DNA of 26,163 nt from contig CAKUCX010000045.1 of the NCBI GenBank assembly GCA_934643865.1, positions 1 to 26,163 of the forward strand, written 5' to 3'. This DNA is from an uncultured Kiritimatiellota bacterium. Its GTDB lineage: Bacteria; Verrucomicrobiota; Kiritimatiellia; RFP12; UBA1067. Of the stretch, positions 7,739-14,995 are shown piece by piece. The notes under the pieces were generated by a model. That model was given only the letters and a program-made list of their open reading frames with translations, was not told the origin of the DNA and did not search any database. Position numbers and translations under genes: made by a program. Position 1 is the stretch's first letter. Every line of letters begins with the position of its first letter.

Positions 7739-9163
7739 ATGTTTCTTGCAGGGATCTTCCGCTGGGCCGGACTTGCCCCCATGGCGGCGCTGGCGGCCGC
7801 CCACGCCGCGCCCGTCGAGGTGCGGGTCGATTTTTCAAGGCCGGCGGGCGCGATGCTGCCGCTCCATGGCGTGAACAACGCGCCCATGGCCTATTGGGGC
7901 CGACAGCAGGCCTTTGCGGAGGCGGGCATCCCGTTCTGCCGGACGCATGACACGGCGGGCGCCTACGGGGGCGCGCACTTCATCGACATCCCGAATGTCT
8001 TCCCGAACTTCGACGCGGACGAGAACGACCCCGCGTCCTACGACTTTGCGCTGACGGACGCCTGGCTCGGCACGGTCGTGGCGAGCGGGACCGAGCCGTT
8101 CTACCGTCTCGGCGTGACGATCGAGGGCGGACGCCGCCTGATCAGGGCCTACCACGTCTTTCCGCCCCGGGACTTCGCGAAGTGGGCGCGCATCTGCGAG
8201 CATGTCGTCCGGCACTACACGGAGGGGTGGGCGAACGGCAGGACGTGGAAGATCCGGTATTGGGAGATCTGGAACGAGCCCGACAACCCCGACATGTGGC
8301 AGGGAACGATGGAGCAGTTCTTCGAGCTCTACCGGGTCGCCTCCACGCATCTCAAGAAGGCGTTCCCCCATCTCAAGGTCGGCGGCTACGCGAGCTGCGG
8401 GTTCAAGGAACTGGACGGCCCCATCGATCCGAAGTACGCCAACGGCAGCTATCTGACGTGGTTCAGGCGCTTCGTCGACTACGTGCGGGCGCCCGGGACG
8501 CGCTGCCCGCTCGACTTCTTCTCCTGGCACGTCTACACGGACGACCCGGAGCGCGTGGCGAGGTACGCGAGGTTCTGCCGCACGTACCTGGACGCGCATG
8601 GCCTCGGCGGCACCGAGGCGATCCTCAATGAATGGAACTTCATCAACCACGGAAAATACGGCCGCGACGAGTTTACGCTGATGAAGGAGATGCCGGGCGC
8701 GGCCTTCGTGGCGTCGGTGTTCTGCCTGCTCCAGCGCGACCGCACGGTCAGCTGCGGCATGTACTACGACGCCCTGCCCACGCGGTCCTACTGCGGCCTC
8801 TTCTATTTTCCGTCCCTCAAGACAACGCCGTGCTATGAGGCGTTCCGGCTGTTCAACCGCGTCTACCGGCTTGGGACGGCGGCGGCGGTGTCGTTCCCCT
8901 CCGGGGGCGTCTACGCCTGCGCGGCCGCGAAGGGCGGCGCCCGCGCCCTCCTGCTCGTGAACAACCGCGACGTCCCCGTCGCTGCATCCCCTGTCGTGGC
9001 CGGCGCCGGCGCGGCGAGGCCCTGGCGCGTGACCGTGCTTTCGGCTGCCTTGCCCAAGACGGCCGCGGCGCCGGATTGGACGCCCGGCGCCCCCCTGGCC
9101 CTCCCCGCCCTCTCGCTGGCGCTTCTCGAACAGGAGGTGGGGACGGCCGACGCCGCCGACTGA
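7739..9163 (+). CDS. Exported GH39-like glycoside hydrolase (beta-xylosidase/iduronidase fold)
   Basis: 474 residues. GH39 enzymes are retaining glycosidases with a TIM barrel, acting for example on beta-xylosides. The acid/base Glu is E180 in YWEIWNEPDNPDMW and the nucleophile candidate is E298 in ILNEWN. The family-like stretch RTHDTAGAY with DIPNVFPNFDAD lies near the N-terminus. Residues 1 to about 24 are a signal peptide (AALAAAHAA/PVEV), and the last 80 or so residues look like a small beta-domain. ATG 7739 has GAGGT 5 nt upstream and starts exactly at the signal peptide; an upstream in-frame ATG at 7607 overlaps the previous gene and adds an implausible N-terminus. The gene lies 16 nt after the chimeric frame. 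The substrate cannot be read from sequence; another clan GH-A family is possible. Confidence 0.82.
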   Translation: MFLAGIFRWAGLAPMAALAAAHAAPVEVRVDFSRPAGAMLPLHGVNNAPMAYWGRQQAFAEAGIPFCRTHDTAGAYGGAHFIDIPNVFPNFDADENDPASYDFALTDAWLGTVVASGTEPFYRLGVTIEGGRRLIRAYHVFPPRDFAKWARICEHVVRHYTEGWANGRTWKIRYWEIWNEPDNPDMWQGTMEQFFELYRVASTHLKKAFPHLKVGGYASCGFKELDGPIDPKYANGSYLTWFRRFVDYVRAPGTRCPLDFFSWHVYTDDPERVARYARFCRTYLDAHGLGGTEAILNEWNFINHGKYGRDEFTLMKEMPGAAFVASVFCLLQRDRTVSCGMYYDALPTRSYCGLFYFPSLKTTPCYEAFRLFNRVYRLGTAAAVSFPSGGVYACAAAKGGARALLLVNNRDVPVAASPVVAGAGAARPWRVTVLSAALPKTAAAPDWTPGAPLALPALSLALLEQEVGTADAAD

Positions 9164-9183
9164 ATCCACGCCCCCCTCGAATG

Positions 9184-9192
9184 TGCTATAAT
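9184..9192 (+). promoter_or_regulatory. Extended -10 promoter, possibly leaderless
   Basis: TGC-TATAAT ends 6 nt before ATG 9199 and has a perfect -10 hexamer. No convincing -35 is present 17 nt upstream (ATCCAC). The arrangement matches that before 4924 and, like it, would give a leaderless transcript (inference). Confidence 0.55.
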
Positions 9193-9198
9193 CTCCAC

Positions 9199-9354
9199 AT
9201 GAGGCCCGAGCAGACACCATCAGAAAGCCAAAGCCGTCCCTTGTCGACGGCCGAGGGCGCTTGTGAGGCGATGGGCTGCAAACACGGCCTGCCCGGGTGG
9301 CCAGACGCATTCGGAATCCGAAAGGTCTTTCACCGTGGCGTGGAAGGCATTTGA
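9199..9354 (+). pseudogene. Gutted second copy of the ATPase-like gene start plus 60-bp repeat
   Basis: This 51-codon frame begins MRPEQ, with the first 16 bases (ATGAGGCCCGAGCAGA) identical to the start of the chimeric gene at 4924, behind the same kind of promoter. After about 40 unmatched bases it runs into the second copy of the 60-bp repeat and stops shortly after (KVFHRGVEGI). Relative to the first copy, roughly 1.2 kb of ATPase coding sequence is missing. I read it as a deletion remnant; a real 51-residue peptide cannot be excluded because the promoter looks intact. Confidence 0.6.
9251..9315 (+). repeat. Direct repeat, copy 2
   Basis: Second copy of the repeat at 6191-6255; 9256-9315 is identical to 6196-6255. 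It lies between the degenerate MRPEQ start and an AT-richer orphan coding fragment. Confidence 0.95.
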
Positions 9355-9496
9355 GAACATGGTTTCGGAATGGGGGATAAGAGCCGATCTCGTGCAGCTC
9401 AACGGCTATTATCAGTATGCGCCGACGCTGGATTGCAAGTGCCGGTTCCTGCGTCCGTACAAACACGCCGACATCATCGCTGAGGAGGTCCCATGA
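9263..9496 (+). CDS. Orphan 3' coding fragment, unidentified (possible gene remnant)
   Basis: Past the repeat, bases 9316-9496 read as protein-like sequence in this frame: a segment with AFENMVSEWGIRADLVQ, then NGYYQYAP, then CKCRFLRPYKHADIIAEEVP and stop. I do not recognise the family. GC is lower than in the neighbours (31 of 60 in 9361-9420, by my count), similar to the methyltransferase part at 6361-6420 (29 of 60). The stop overlaps the start of the rhamnosidase gene by ATGA, as in a coupled operon. The first 17 or so residues lie in the repeat and are probably not native, so this is most likely the surviving C-terminus of a lost gene. Confidence 0.4.
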   Translation: MRRWAANTACPGGQTHSESERSFTVAWKAFENMVSEWGIRADLVQLNGYYQYAPTLDCKCRFLRPYKHADIIAEEVP

Positions 9497-12400
9497 GGAA
9501 ATGGATGCTGAGGAAATGGATGCTGCAGGCGGCGTGCGTCTGCGCGCTCACGTGCGGGGCGGGGGGCGCGGAGCGGATCTTCCGCGCGCCGCGCCTGACG
9601 CGGGGGAACACGAACATCTTCCCCGTGCAGCCGATCGACGCGGCGGCGTGGCTCACGCATCCCGACTTCGCGCACGAGGGCGCGGAGGTCGCCGCGCCGC
9701 GCCTTGTGCGCTTCCGCTGCGCTTTCACGTCCGACGGCGCGCCGCTCGTCTTCGACGTGACGGCCGACGAGCGCTTCTACCTGACCCTCGACGGGCAGTT
9801 CGTCGCGCGCGGGCCGCATCGCGGCTCGGTGGACAACTGGATGTACCAGAGCTACCGCGTGCCGCTCGCGGCGGGGCGGCACGTGATGGAGGCCGTCGTC
9901 TGGAAGCTCGGCAAGGCCGCGCCGTTCGCGCAGCTCTCCCACCGCCTCGGCTTCTGCCTCAAGGCCGAGGGCGCCTACGACGCCGCGCTCACGACGGGGC
10001 GGGGCGCGTGGACGTGCGGCGCGCTGGAGGGCGTGCTGCGCCCGCTCGGCAAGGGCGCGGCGGCCGGCTGGTTCGCGACGGGCGACACCTTCGAGCTGAC
10101 GGGGACGGGCGTCCTCGACGCGCAGCCCGCGACGTGGCGCACGCCCGCCGTCGTGCGCGGCGCGTTCCTCAAGGGGAGCGTCTACGGCCATCGCCGGCGG
10201 GGCTGGATGCTCTACCCCTCGCAGCTGCCGGACCAGACCGAAGACCGCGTGCGGCCCGGGCGCTTCGTGATGGGCGGCGAGATGACGTTCCCCTTCACGG
10301 TGCCGGCGGGCGGGAAACGGCATATCCGCTGGGACCTCGACCGCTACATCTGCGCCTACCCCGAGGCCGTCGTGTCGGGCGGCAAGGGCGGGAAGATGTC
10401 CTGGCTCTGGGCCGAGTCGCTCTGCGCGCCCTCGAAGGACCCGCGCGACAAGAAATGGTACAAGGGCAACCGGAGCGCGTGGAAGGGCAAGGGTTTCGGC
10501 GGCTTCGGCGACACCTTCGTCTTCGACGGCCGCGCCCGCGCGGTCTTCCAGCCGCCGTGGTTCCGCTGCGGGCGGTGGTGCGAACTCGTCATCGAGGCGG
10601 GCGCGGAGCCCGTCACGGTCGAGGACCTCACGCTCGTCGAGAGCCGCTACCCGCTCGCCTGCGAGACGGCGTTCACGAGCCCCGACGACCCCGCGCTCGC
10701 CGACGTGCAGCGCATCGCCGTGCGGACGATGCAGATGTGCAGCCACGAAATGCTCTTCGACTGCCCCTTCTACGAGCAGCAGATGTACCCCGGCGACACG
10801 CGCGTGCAGCTGAACGTCCTTTCGTCGATGACGTCCGACGACGCGCTCATCCGCCGCGCGATCGAAATCTACGACCTCAACCGCCGCGACGACGGCAGCG
10901 TGCCCTTCAACTTCCCCACGCGGGATACGCAGGAGGGGGCGGCCTACACGCTCTGCTACCTCGGCATGTACCCCGACTACGTGATGTACCACACGGACCG
11001 CGCCTGGCTGCGCGCGCGCCTCCCGGGGATGCGCGGTACGCTCAGCGGCCTCGCGCTCTATGAGCGCGCGGACGGCCTCGTCGAGAACCTGCCCGGCTGG
11101 TCGTTCGTGGACTGGGTGCCGCGCCCCGGCTGGGAGGGCGGCTGGGCGCCCGGCTCGCGCGGCGGCGGCGCGAACGCCGAGCTGAACCTCTTCTACCTCG
11201 CCGCCCTGCAGGGCGCGGCGCGGGTGGAGGACGCGATGGGGAACGCGCACCTCGCCGCGCACTGGCGCGAGAAGGCCGCGCGGCTGAAGCCCGCGATCGC
11301 GGCGGCGTTCTTCGACGCGGCGCGCGGGCTCTTCGCCTCCGACGCGGCGCACACCGTCTTCTCCGAGCACGCGCAGTGCCTCGCGCTCCTCACGGACGTC
11401 TTCGAGGGCGAACGCGCGCAGGCGCTCTTCGACCGGCTCGTCGCGACGCCGGACCTCTGCCCGACGAGCGTCTACTTCTCCTACTACCTCTTCGAGGCGT
11501 ACTTCAAGTTCCGCCGCCCGGACCTCTTCCTCAAGCGCCTCGACCTCTGGAAGGGCTACGTGAAGCTCGGCGCCTCGACGTGCCTGGAGGAGCCCGAGTA
11601 CCCCGGCCGCGACTCCCGCAGCGACTGCCACGCCTGGGGTGCGCATCCGCTCTGGTTCCTCCGCACGGGCGTGGCGGGCATCCGCAGCGACGCGCCGTTC
11701 TTCGCGCGCGTGAAGGTGGCGCCGCAGCCGGGGCCGCTCACGTCCCTGCGCGCCTCCTATCCGCACCCGTCGGGGAAGCCGATTGCCGTTGACCTCGCCT
11801 TCGCGGGCGGCCGCGCGCGCGGCACGGTGACGACGCCCGTCGCCGGGACGTTCGCGTTCGGCGGCGAGACGGTCGCGCTCGTCCCCGGCGTCAACTGGGT
11901 CGGCCCCGTGAAGACGGCGCTCCCCGCCGCGACGCGGACGCTCACGGTGGGCGCGGGGGCGGACTGCGCCACGCTGGAGGCGGCGCTCGACCGCGTGGCC
12001 GAGATCCGGAAGACGGACACCACGACCCCGCTCGCCGTCCTCGTCGCGCCCGGCGACTACGCGCCCGCGAGGCCTCTGGCGATCACGCACCGCCACGCCC
12101 AGACGAACTGGGCGCCGCTCACCGTCTCGGCCGTCGACTTCGCGCGCAAGCCGCGCCTCCTCGGCGGCACGCCCGTCACGAACTGGGCGCAGACGGCCTT
12201 CAACGGCCGCGCGGACGTCTGGTGCGCCGACGTGTCGGCGCTCAACCTCGCGCCGCGCCCGCGCCTCCTCTTCTTCAACGGGCGGCGCATGCAGCCCGCG
12301 CGCTGGCCGAACCTCGACCCGAAGCGGCCCTACACGACGGGCTACGCCTTCGCGGACGCGCGGGGCTTCCCCGAGAAGGGCGCGCGCTTCTCGCCGACGG

Positions 12401-14088
12401 GCCTCTACGAGGACGAGATCCAGATCCGCCCCGCCGACGCGCGGCGCTGGGCGCATCCCGAGGACGCCTGGGTGATCGCCTACCCGCGCCACAACTGGTG
12501 GAACCGCGTGCTCGACGTGACGAACGTCGCGAACGGCGTCGTGCAGGTGAAGGCGCGGCACGCGGAGATCAAGGACCGCCTCTTCCCGTGGGACCGCTGG
12601 TGCGTGGAGAACATGGGCGAGGAGCTCGACCGGCCCGGCGAATGGTACTACGACGCGCGCGCGCGGAAGGTCTACCTCCTCACGCCGGACGGGTCGGACC
12701 CGAACCGCGCCGTCGTCACCGTCGCGAAGGAGGGGCCGATCCTCGCCATCCGGGGCGGCAACTGCACGGTCGCGGGCCTTGAGCTGGCGGGCGGGAGCGC
12801 GGGCGTGCGCATCGACCACGCCGACCAGGTGGACCTGCTCGGGTGCGCGCTCCACGACATCGGCTTCCACGACGGCACGGCCGTGTGGATCATGGGGCAC
12901 CGGGTGCGGATGGCGGACTGCGACGTCCACAGCATCGGCGGGCACGGCGTCTTCGTGCAGGGTTTCCCGAAGGAGCGGCGCGTGGACGACCGCCTCGACG
13001 TCGTCGTGGAGAACAACTACGTCCACCACTGCGGCGAGATCAACTCGCACGGCATCGGCATCTGGATCACGGGGCAGGGCGTGCGCGTGAGCCACAACCT
13101 CGTCCACGACATGCCGCGCTGCGGCCTCTTCGGCTACGGGCGCTTCTGCGAGATCTCCTACAACCGCGTGCGCCACGTCAACACGATCAACGACGACACG
13201 GGCGCGCTCTACGGCGGCGGCTGGGTGAGCGGCACGGGCACGAAGGTGTGCTACAACTGGTTCTCGGACTCCATCGGCTTCCAGCGCCAGCGCGACGGCA
13301 CCTACCGCCTCCACAAGGGCGCGTGCGGCATCTACCCGGACGAGGGCTGCGGCGGGCTCGCCGTCTACGGCAACCTCGTGGAGAACTGCCACCACGTGGC
13401 GATGCACCTCCACAACGGCCGCTGGATCACGATCTCAAACAACGTCTTCGTCTCGAACGGCGCGCTGCCCGTGGGGAAGAACACGGCGCAGCTCTCGCTC
13501 CAGACGTGGAACGCGAACACGAACGGCTACTTCGTCCACGACCGCCGCGCGGACATCGCGCGGGAGTACCATGCCGTCGTGGACGCCGACCCGCGCTGGC
13601 TGCGCTACCCCGCGTTCGCCCAGGCGCCGGACAACGACACGGCCTTCTCGGCCGACGGCACGACGATGATGGGCGTGGAGGTGAAGAACAACGTCATCGC
13701 CTACCCCGGCCAGGGGGAGGGCCTGATGCTGCGCGCGTGGGGGCTGAACACGAAGACGAACTTCTTCGACCGCAACGTCTACTGGCCGGGGGCGTCCGCG
13801 GGCGTGCGGATGGGCGCGGGGCAGAAGGGCGGCGACGGCTGGGCCGCGTGGCGCGCGACGGGCCAGGACGCCCGCTCCGTCGTCGCCGACCCGCTCTTCC
13901 GCGACGCGGCGAAGGGCGACTGGCGCCTCCGCCCGGAGTCGCCCGCCTTCAAGCTCGGCTTCGCCGAGCTGCCCTACGGGGAGATGGGCCTTCGGCGCAC
14001 GCGCTTCCGTCCCGAGCTGCCGCAGGAGGCCGAGGGCGTGCGCGAGCATCCCGAGTGGCTGCGGACGGACGCGCCCGCCGCGCCGTGA
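9493..14088 (+). CDS. Exported GH78-like alpha-L-rhamnosidase fused to a right-handed beta-helix domain
   Basis: 1531 residues. Residues 1 to about 25 are a signal peptide (CALTCGAGGA/ER). Residues about 55-800 resemble GH78 rhamnosidases: an N-terminal beta-domain with FYLTLDGQFVARGPHRGS, then an alpha-barrel with SHEMLFDCPFYEQQMYPGD. D423, E428 and D435 align with the family DCP.RDER..GD region, although the RDER part is altered. NAELNLFYLAAL and CHAWGAHPLWFL are further barrel landmarks. Residues about 814-1515 form a parallel beta-helix with many NN-V-type rungs, beginning RTLTVGAGADCATLEAAL, of the kind found in GH141-like and lyase-type enzymes. It ends ADPLFRDAAKGDWRLRPESP, matching the second beta-helix protein downstream. 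ATG 9493 follows GGAGG with a 4-nt gap. Secreted removal of rhamnose and a second sugar linkage by one polypeptide is the inferred role. Confidence 0.8.
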   Translation: MRKWMLRKWMLQAACVCALTCGAGGAERIFRAPRLTRGNTNIFPVQPIDAAAWLTHPDFAHEGAEVAAPRLVRFRCAFTSDGAPLVFDVTADERFYLTLDGQFVARGPHRGSVDNWMYQSYRVPLAAGRHVMEAVVWKLGKAAPFAQLSHRLGFCLKAEGAYDAALTTGRGAWTCGALEGVLRPLGKGAAAGWFATGDTFELTGTGVLDAQPATWRTPAVVRGAFLKGSVYGHRRRGWMLYPSQLPDQTEDRVRPGRFVMGGEMTFPFTVPAGGKRHIRWDLDRYICAYPEAVVSGGKGGKMSWLWAESLCAPSKDPRDKKWYKGNRSAWKGKGFGGFGDTFVFDGRARAVFQPPWFRCGRWCELVIEAGAEPVTVEDLTLVESRYPLACETAFTSPDDPALADVQRIAVRTMQMCSHEMLFDCPFYEQQMYPGDTRVQLNVLSSMTSDDALIRRAIEIYDLNRRDDGSVPFNFPTRDTQEGAAYTLCYLGMYPDYVMYHTDRAWLRARLPGMRGTLSGLALYERADGLVENLPGWSFVDWVPRPGWEGGWAPGSRGGGANAELNLFYLAALQGAARVEDAMGNAHLAAHWREKAARLKPAIAAAFFDAARGLFASDAAHTVFSEHAQCLALLTDVFEGERAQALFDRLVATPDLCPTSVYFSYYLFEAYFKFRRPDLFLKRLDLWKGYVKLGASTCLEEPEYPGRDSRSDCHAWGAHPLWFLRTGVAGIRSDAPFFARVKVAPQPGPLTSLRASYPHPSGKPIAVDLAFAGGRARGTVTTPVAGTFAFGGETVALVPGVNWVGPVKTALPAATRTLTVGAGADCATLEAALDRVAEIRKTDTTTPLAVLVAPGDYAPARPLAITHRHAQTNWAPLTVSAVDFARKPRLLGGTPVTNWAQTAFNGRADVWCADVSALNLAPRPRLLFFNGRRMQPARWPNLDPKRPYTTGYAFADARGFPEKGARFSPTGLYEDEIQIRPADARRWAHPEDAWVIAYPRHNWWNRVLDVTNVANGVVQVKARHAEIKDRLFPWDRWCVENMGEELDRPGEWYYDARARKVYLLTPDGSDPNRAVVTVAKEGPILAIRGGNCTVAGLELAGGSAGVRIDHADQVDLLGCALHDIGFHDGTAVWIMGHRVRMADCDVHSIGGHGVFVQGFPKERRVDDRLDVVVENNYVHHCGEINSHGIGIWITGQGVRVSHNLVHDMPRCGLFGYGRFCEISYNRVRHVNTINDDTGALYGGGWVSGTGTKVCYNWFSDSIGFQRQRDGTYRLHKGACGIYPDEGCGGLAVYGNLVENCHHVAMHLHNGRWITISNNVFVSNGALPVGKNTAQLSLQTWNANTNGYFVHDRRADIAREYHAVVDADPRWLRYPAFAQAPDNDTAFSADGTTMMGVEVKNNVIAYPGQGEGLMLRAWGLNTKTNFFDRNVYWPGASAGVRMGAGQKGGDGWAAWRATGQDARSVVADPLFRDAAKGDWRLRPESPAFKLGFAELPYGEMGLRRTRFRPELPQEAEGVREHPEWLRTDAPAAP
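9496..9525 (+). repeat. 15-bp tandem duplication in the signal peptide
   Basis: AGGAAATGGATGCTG occurs twice head to tail, encoding RKWML-RKWML. It creates alternative in-frame ATG codons at 9505 and 9520, so the exact start among these is uncertain, though 9493 has the best ribosome site. Confidence 0.9.
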
Positions 14089-14120
14089 GCGCGCCTTCCT
14101 GCCCGCCGACGTGGGGTTTA

Positions 14121-14129
14121 TGATATAAT
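14121..14129 (+). promoter_or_regulatory. Extended -10 promoter for dhaL
   Basis: TGA-TATAAT is a consensus extended -10 in the 67-nt gap after the rhamnosidase gene. No -35 is evident. Unlike the two leaderless examples, it leaves a 26-nt stretch before ATG 14156, with a clear AAGGAG at 14145-14150. Confidence 0.65.
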
Positions 14130-14155
14130 CGCATGGTTTTCAACAAGGAGCCGAC

Positions 14156-14761
14156 ATGACACTTGAACAGTTCAGGCAGGTTTGGATGAAGGCGGCGGCG
14201 AAGACCGCCGCGCGCGAGAAGGACTACTCCGCGCTCGACGCGGCGGCCGGCGGCGACGGCGACCACGGCGAGGCGATTGTCGCCGCCACGAAGGCGCTTG
14301 CGGCGGCGGAGGGGAACGACTTCAAGTCCCTGCTCGAAAGCATGGTCGCCCATCTCGAACGCGACGTCTCCGGCTCCACGAGCTCGCTCTACGGCACGCT
14401 CTTCGAGGGCATGGCGGACGCGGTGGACGCGGGCAAAACGGAACTTTCCGCCCCGGAACTCGCCGACCTCTTCGCGGCCGGCCTTGAGGAGCTGGGCTTC
14501 GCGACGCAGGCGAAGGTGGGCGACAAGACGTTCATGGACGCGCTCATTCCCGCCGTGGAGGCCCTGAAGGCCCACGCCGCCGAGGGCGAGGCGGCGATGT
14601 TCGCCGCCGCCGCCGCCGCCGCGAAGGCCGGCAGCGAGGCGACCGCCCAGATGCAGGCGAAGTTCGGCCGCGCGAAGAACCTCGGCGCGCGCTCCATCGG
14701 CCCGATCGACGCCGGCAGCGCCTCGAACGCGGACATCTGGTTCTGCTTCGCAGAGCAGTAA
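14156..14761 (+). CDS. dhaL: DhaL-like dihydroxyacetone kinase ADP-binding subunit
   Basis: 201 residues, the normal DhaL length. DhaL binds nucleotide through Mg2+ and works with DhaK to phosphorylate dihydroxyacetone or related ketoses. The metal-binding region is LDAAAGGDGDHG (D28, D34, D36), with one residue more between the first Asp and GDGDHG than in E. coli DhaL. The helix-capping loop reads VSGSTSSLYGTLF, followed by GDKTFMDALIPA and the C-terminal GRAKNLGARSIGPIDAGSAS; all are family landmarks. AAGGAG lies 5 nt before the ATG. No dhaK or PTS dhaM is in the window, so its partner is unknown. The next gene, across a 234-bp repeat-filled gap, encodes an LsrF-like aldolase, suggesting linked phosphorylated-ketose chemistry (inference). 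Confidence 0.85.
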   Translation: MTLEQFRQVWMKAAAKTAAREKDYSALDAAAGGDGDHGEAIVAATKALAAAEGNDFKSLLESMVAHLERDVSGSTSSLYGTLFEGMADAVDAGKTELSAPELADLFAAGLEELGFATQAKVGDKTFMDALIPAVEALKAHAAEGEAAMFAAAAAAAKAGSEATAQMQAKFGRAKNLGARSIGPIDAGSASNADIWFCFAEQ

Positions 14762-14774
14762 GTCGCCTAATAGG

Positions 14775-14880
14775 TAGTTAAATCGCCCCTTCGGGGCTTT
14801 AAGTAGTTAAGTCGCCCCTTCGGGGCTTTAAGTAGTTAAGTTGCCCCTTCGGGGCTTTAAGTTGCCCTTCGGGCTTTACG
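14775..14880 (+). repeat. Array of four tandem hairpin units (29-bp period)
   Basis: Units at 14775-14803, 14804-14832 and 14833-14861 are 29 bp long and nearly identical: TAGTTAAG, a T-C/T-rich link, the hairpin GCCCCTTCGGGGC, then TTTAAG. A shorter fourth unit fills 14862-14880. Hairpins are at 14785-14797, 14814-14826, 14843-14855 and 14864-14874. The fourth has lost one base from each arm (GCCC/GGGC), so pairing is preserved. Each hairpin is followed by TTT, giving weak terminator-like ends. The unit could act in attenuation, mRNA processing or protection between dhaL and lsrF (inference). Confidence 0.9.
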
Positions 14881-14894
14881 CACTAAACCAATCA

Positions 14895-14974
14895 ACTTAA
14901 CTGTTTAACTACTTAACCGCTTAACCACTTAACCGCTTAACCACTTATCCACTTAACTACTTAACCACTTAACC
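14895..14974 (+). repeat. Ten tandem octamers, consensus ACTTAACC
   Basis: Ten consecutive 8-bp units cover 80 bp: ACTTAACT, GTTTAACT, ACTTAACC, GCTTAACC, ACTTAACC, GCTTAACC, ACTTATCC, ACTTAACT, ACTTAACC, ACTTAACC. A partial unit follows, then the lsrF ribosome site AAAGGA at 14983-14988. Parts are the reverse complement of the hairpin array's TTAAGTAGTTAAG. No open frame or promoter is apparent. Copy number could vary by slippage, changing the leader of the next gene (inference). Confidence 0.93.
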
Positions 14975-14995
14975 ACTACAGTAAAGGACAAGCTC

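Noticed and set aside
9412..13413. A 1333-codon open frame on the - strand opposite the rhamnosidase fusion
   Set aside because: It is the antisense shadow of a GC-rich gene: composition is Arg/Val/Ala/His-rich, there are no domains, and the + strand frame has clear families.
14785..14880. Simple rho-independent terminator after dhaL
   Set aside because: Four tandem near-identical hairpins, each with only three T residues, are unlike a normal terminator; recorded as a repeat array instead.
14775..14974. CRISPR array
   Set aside because: The 29-bp units abut directly with no unique spacers, the octamers have none either, and no cas gene is present.
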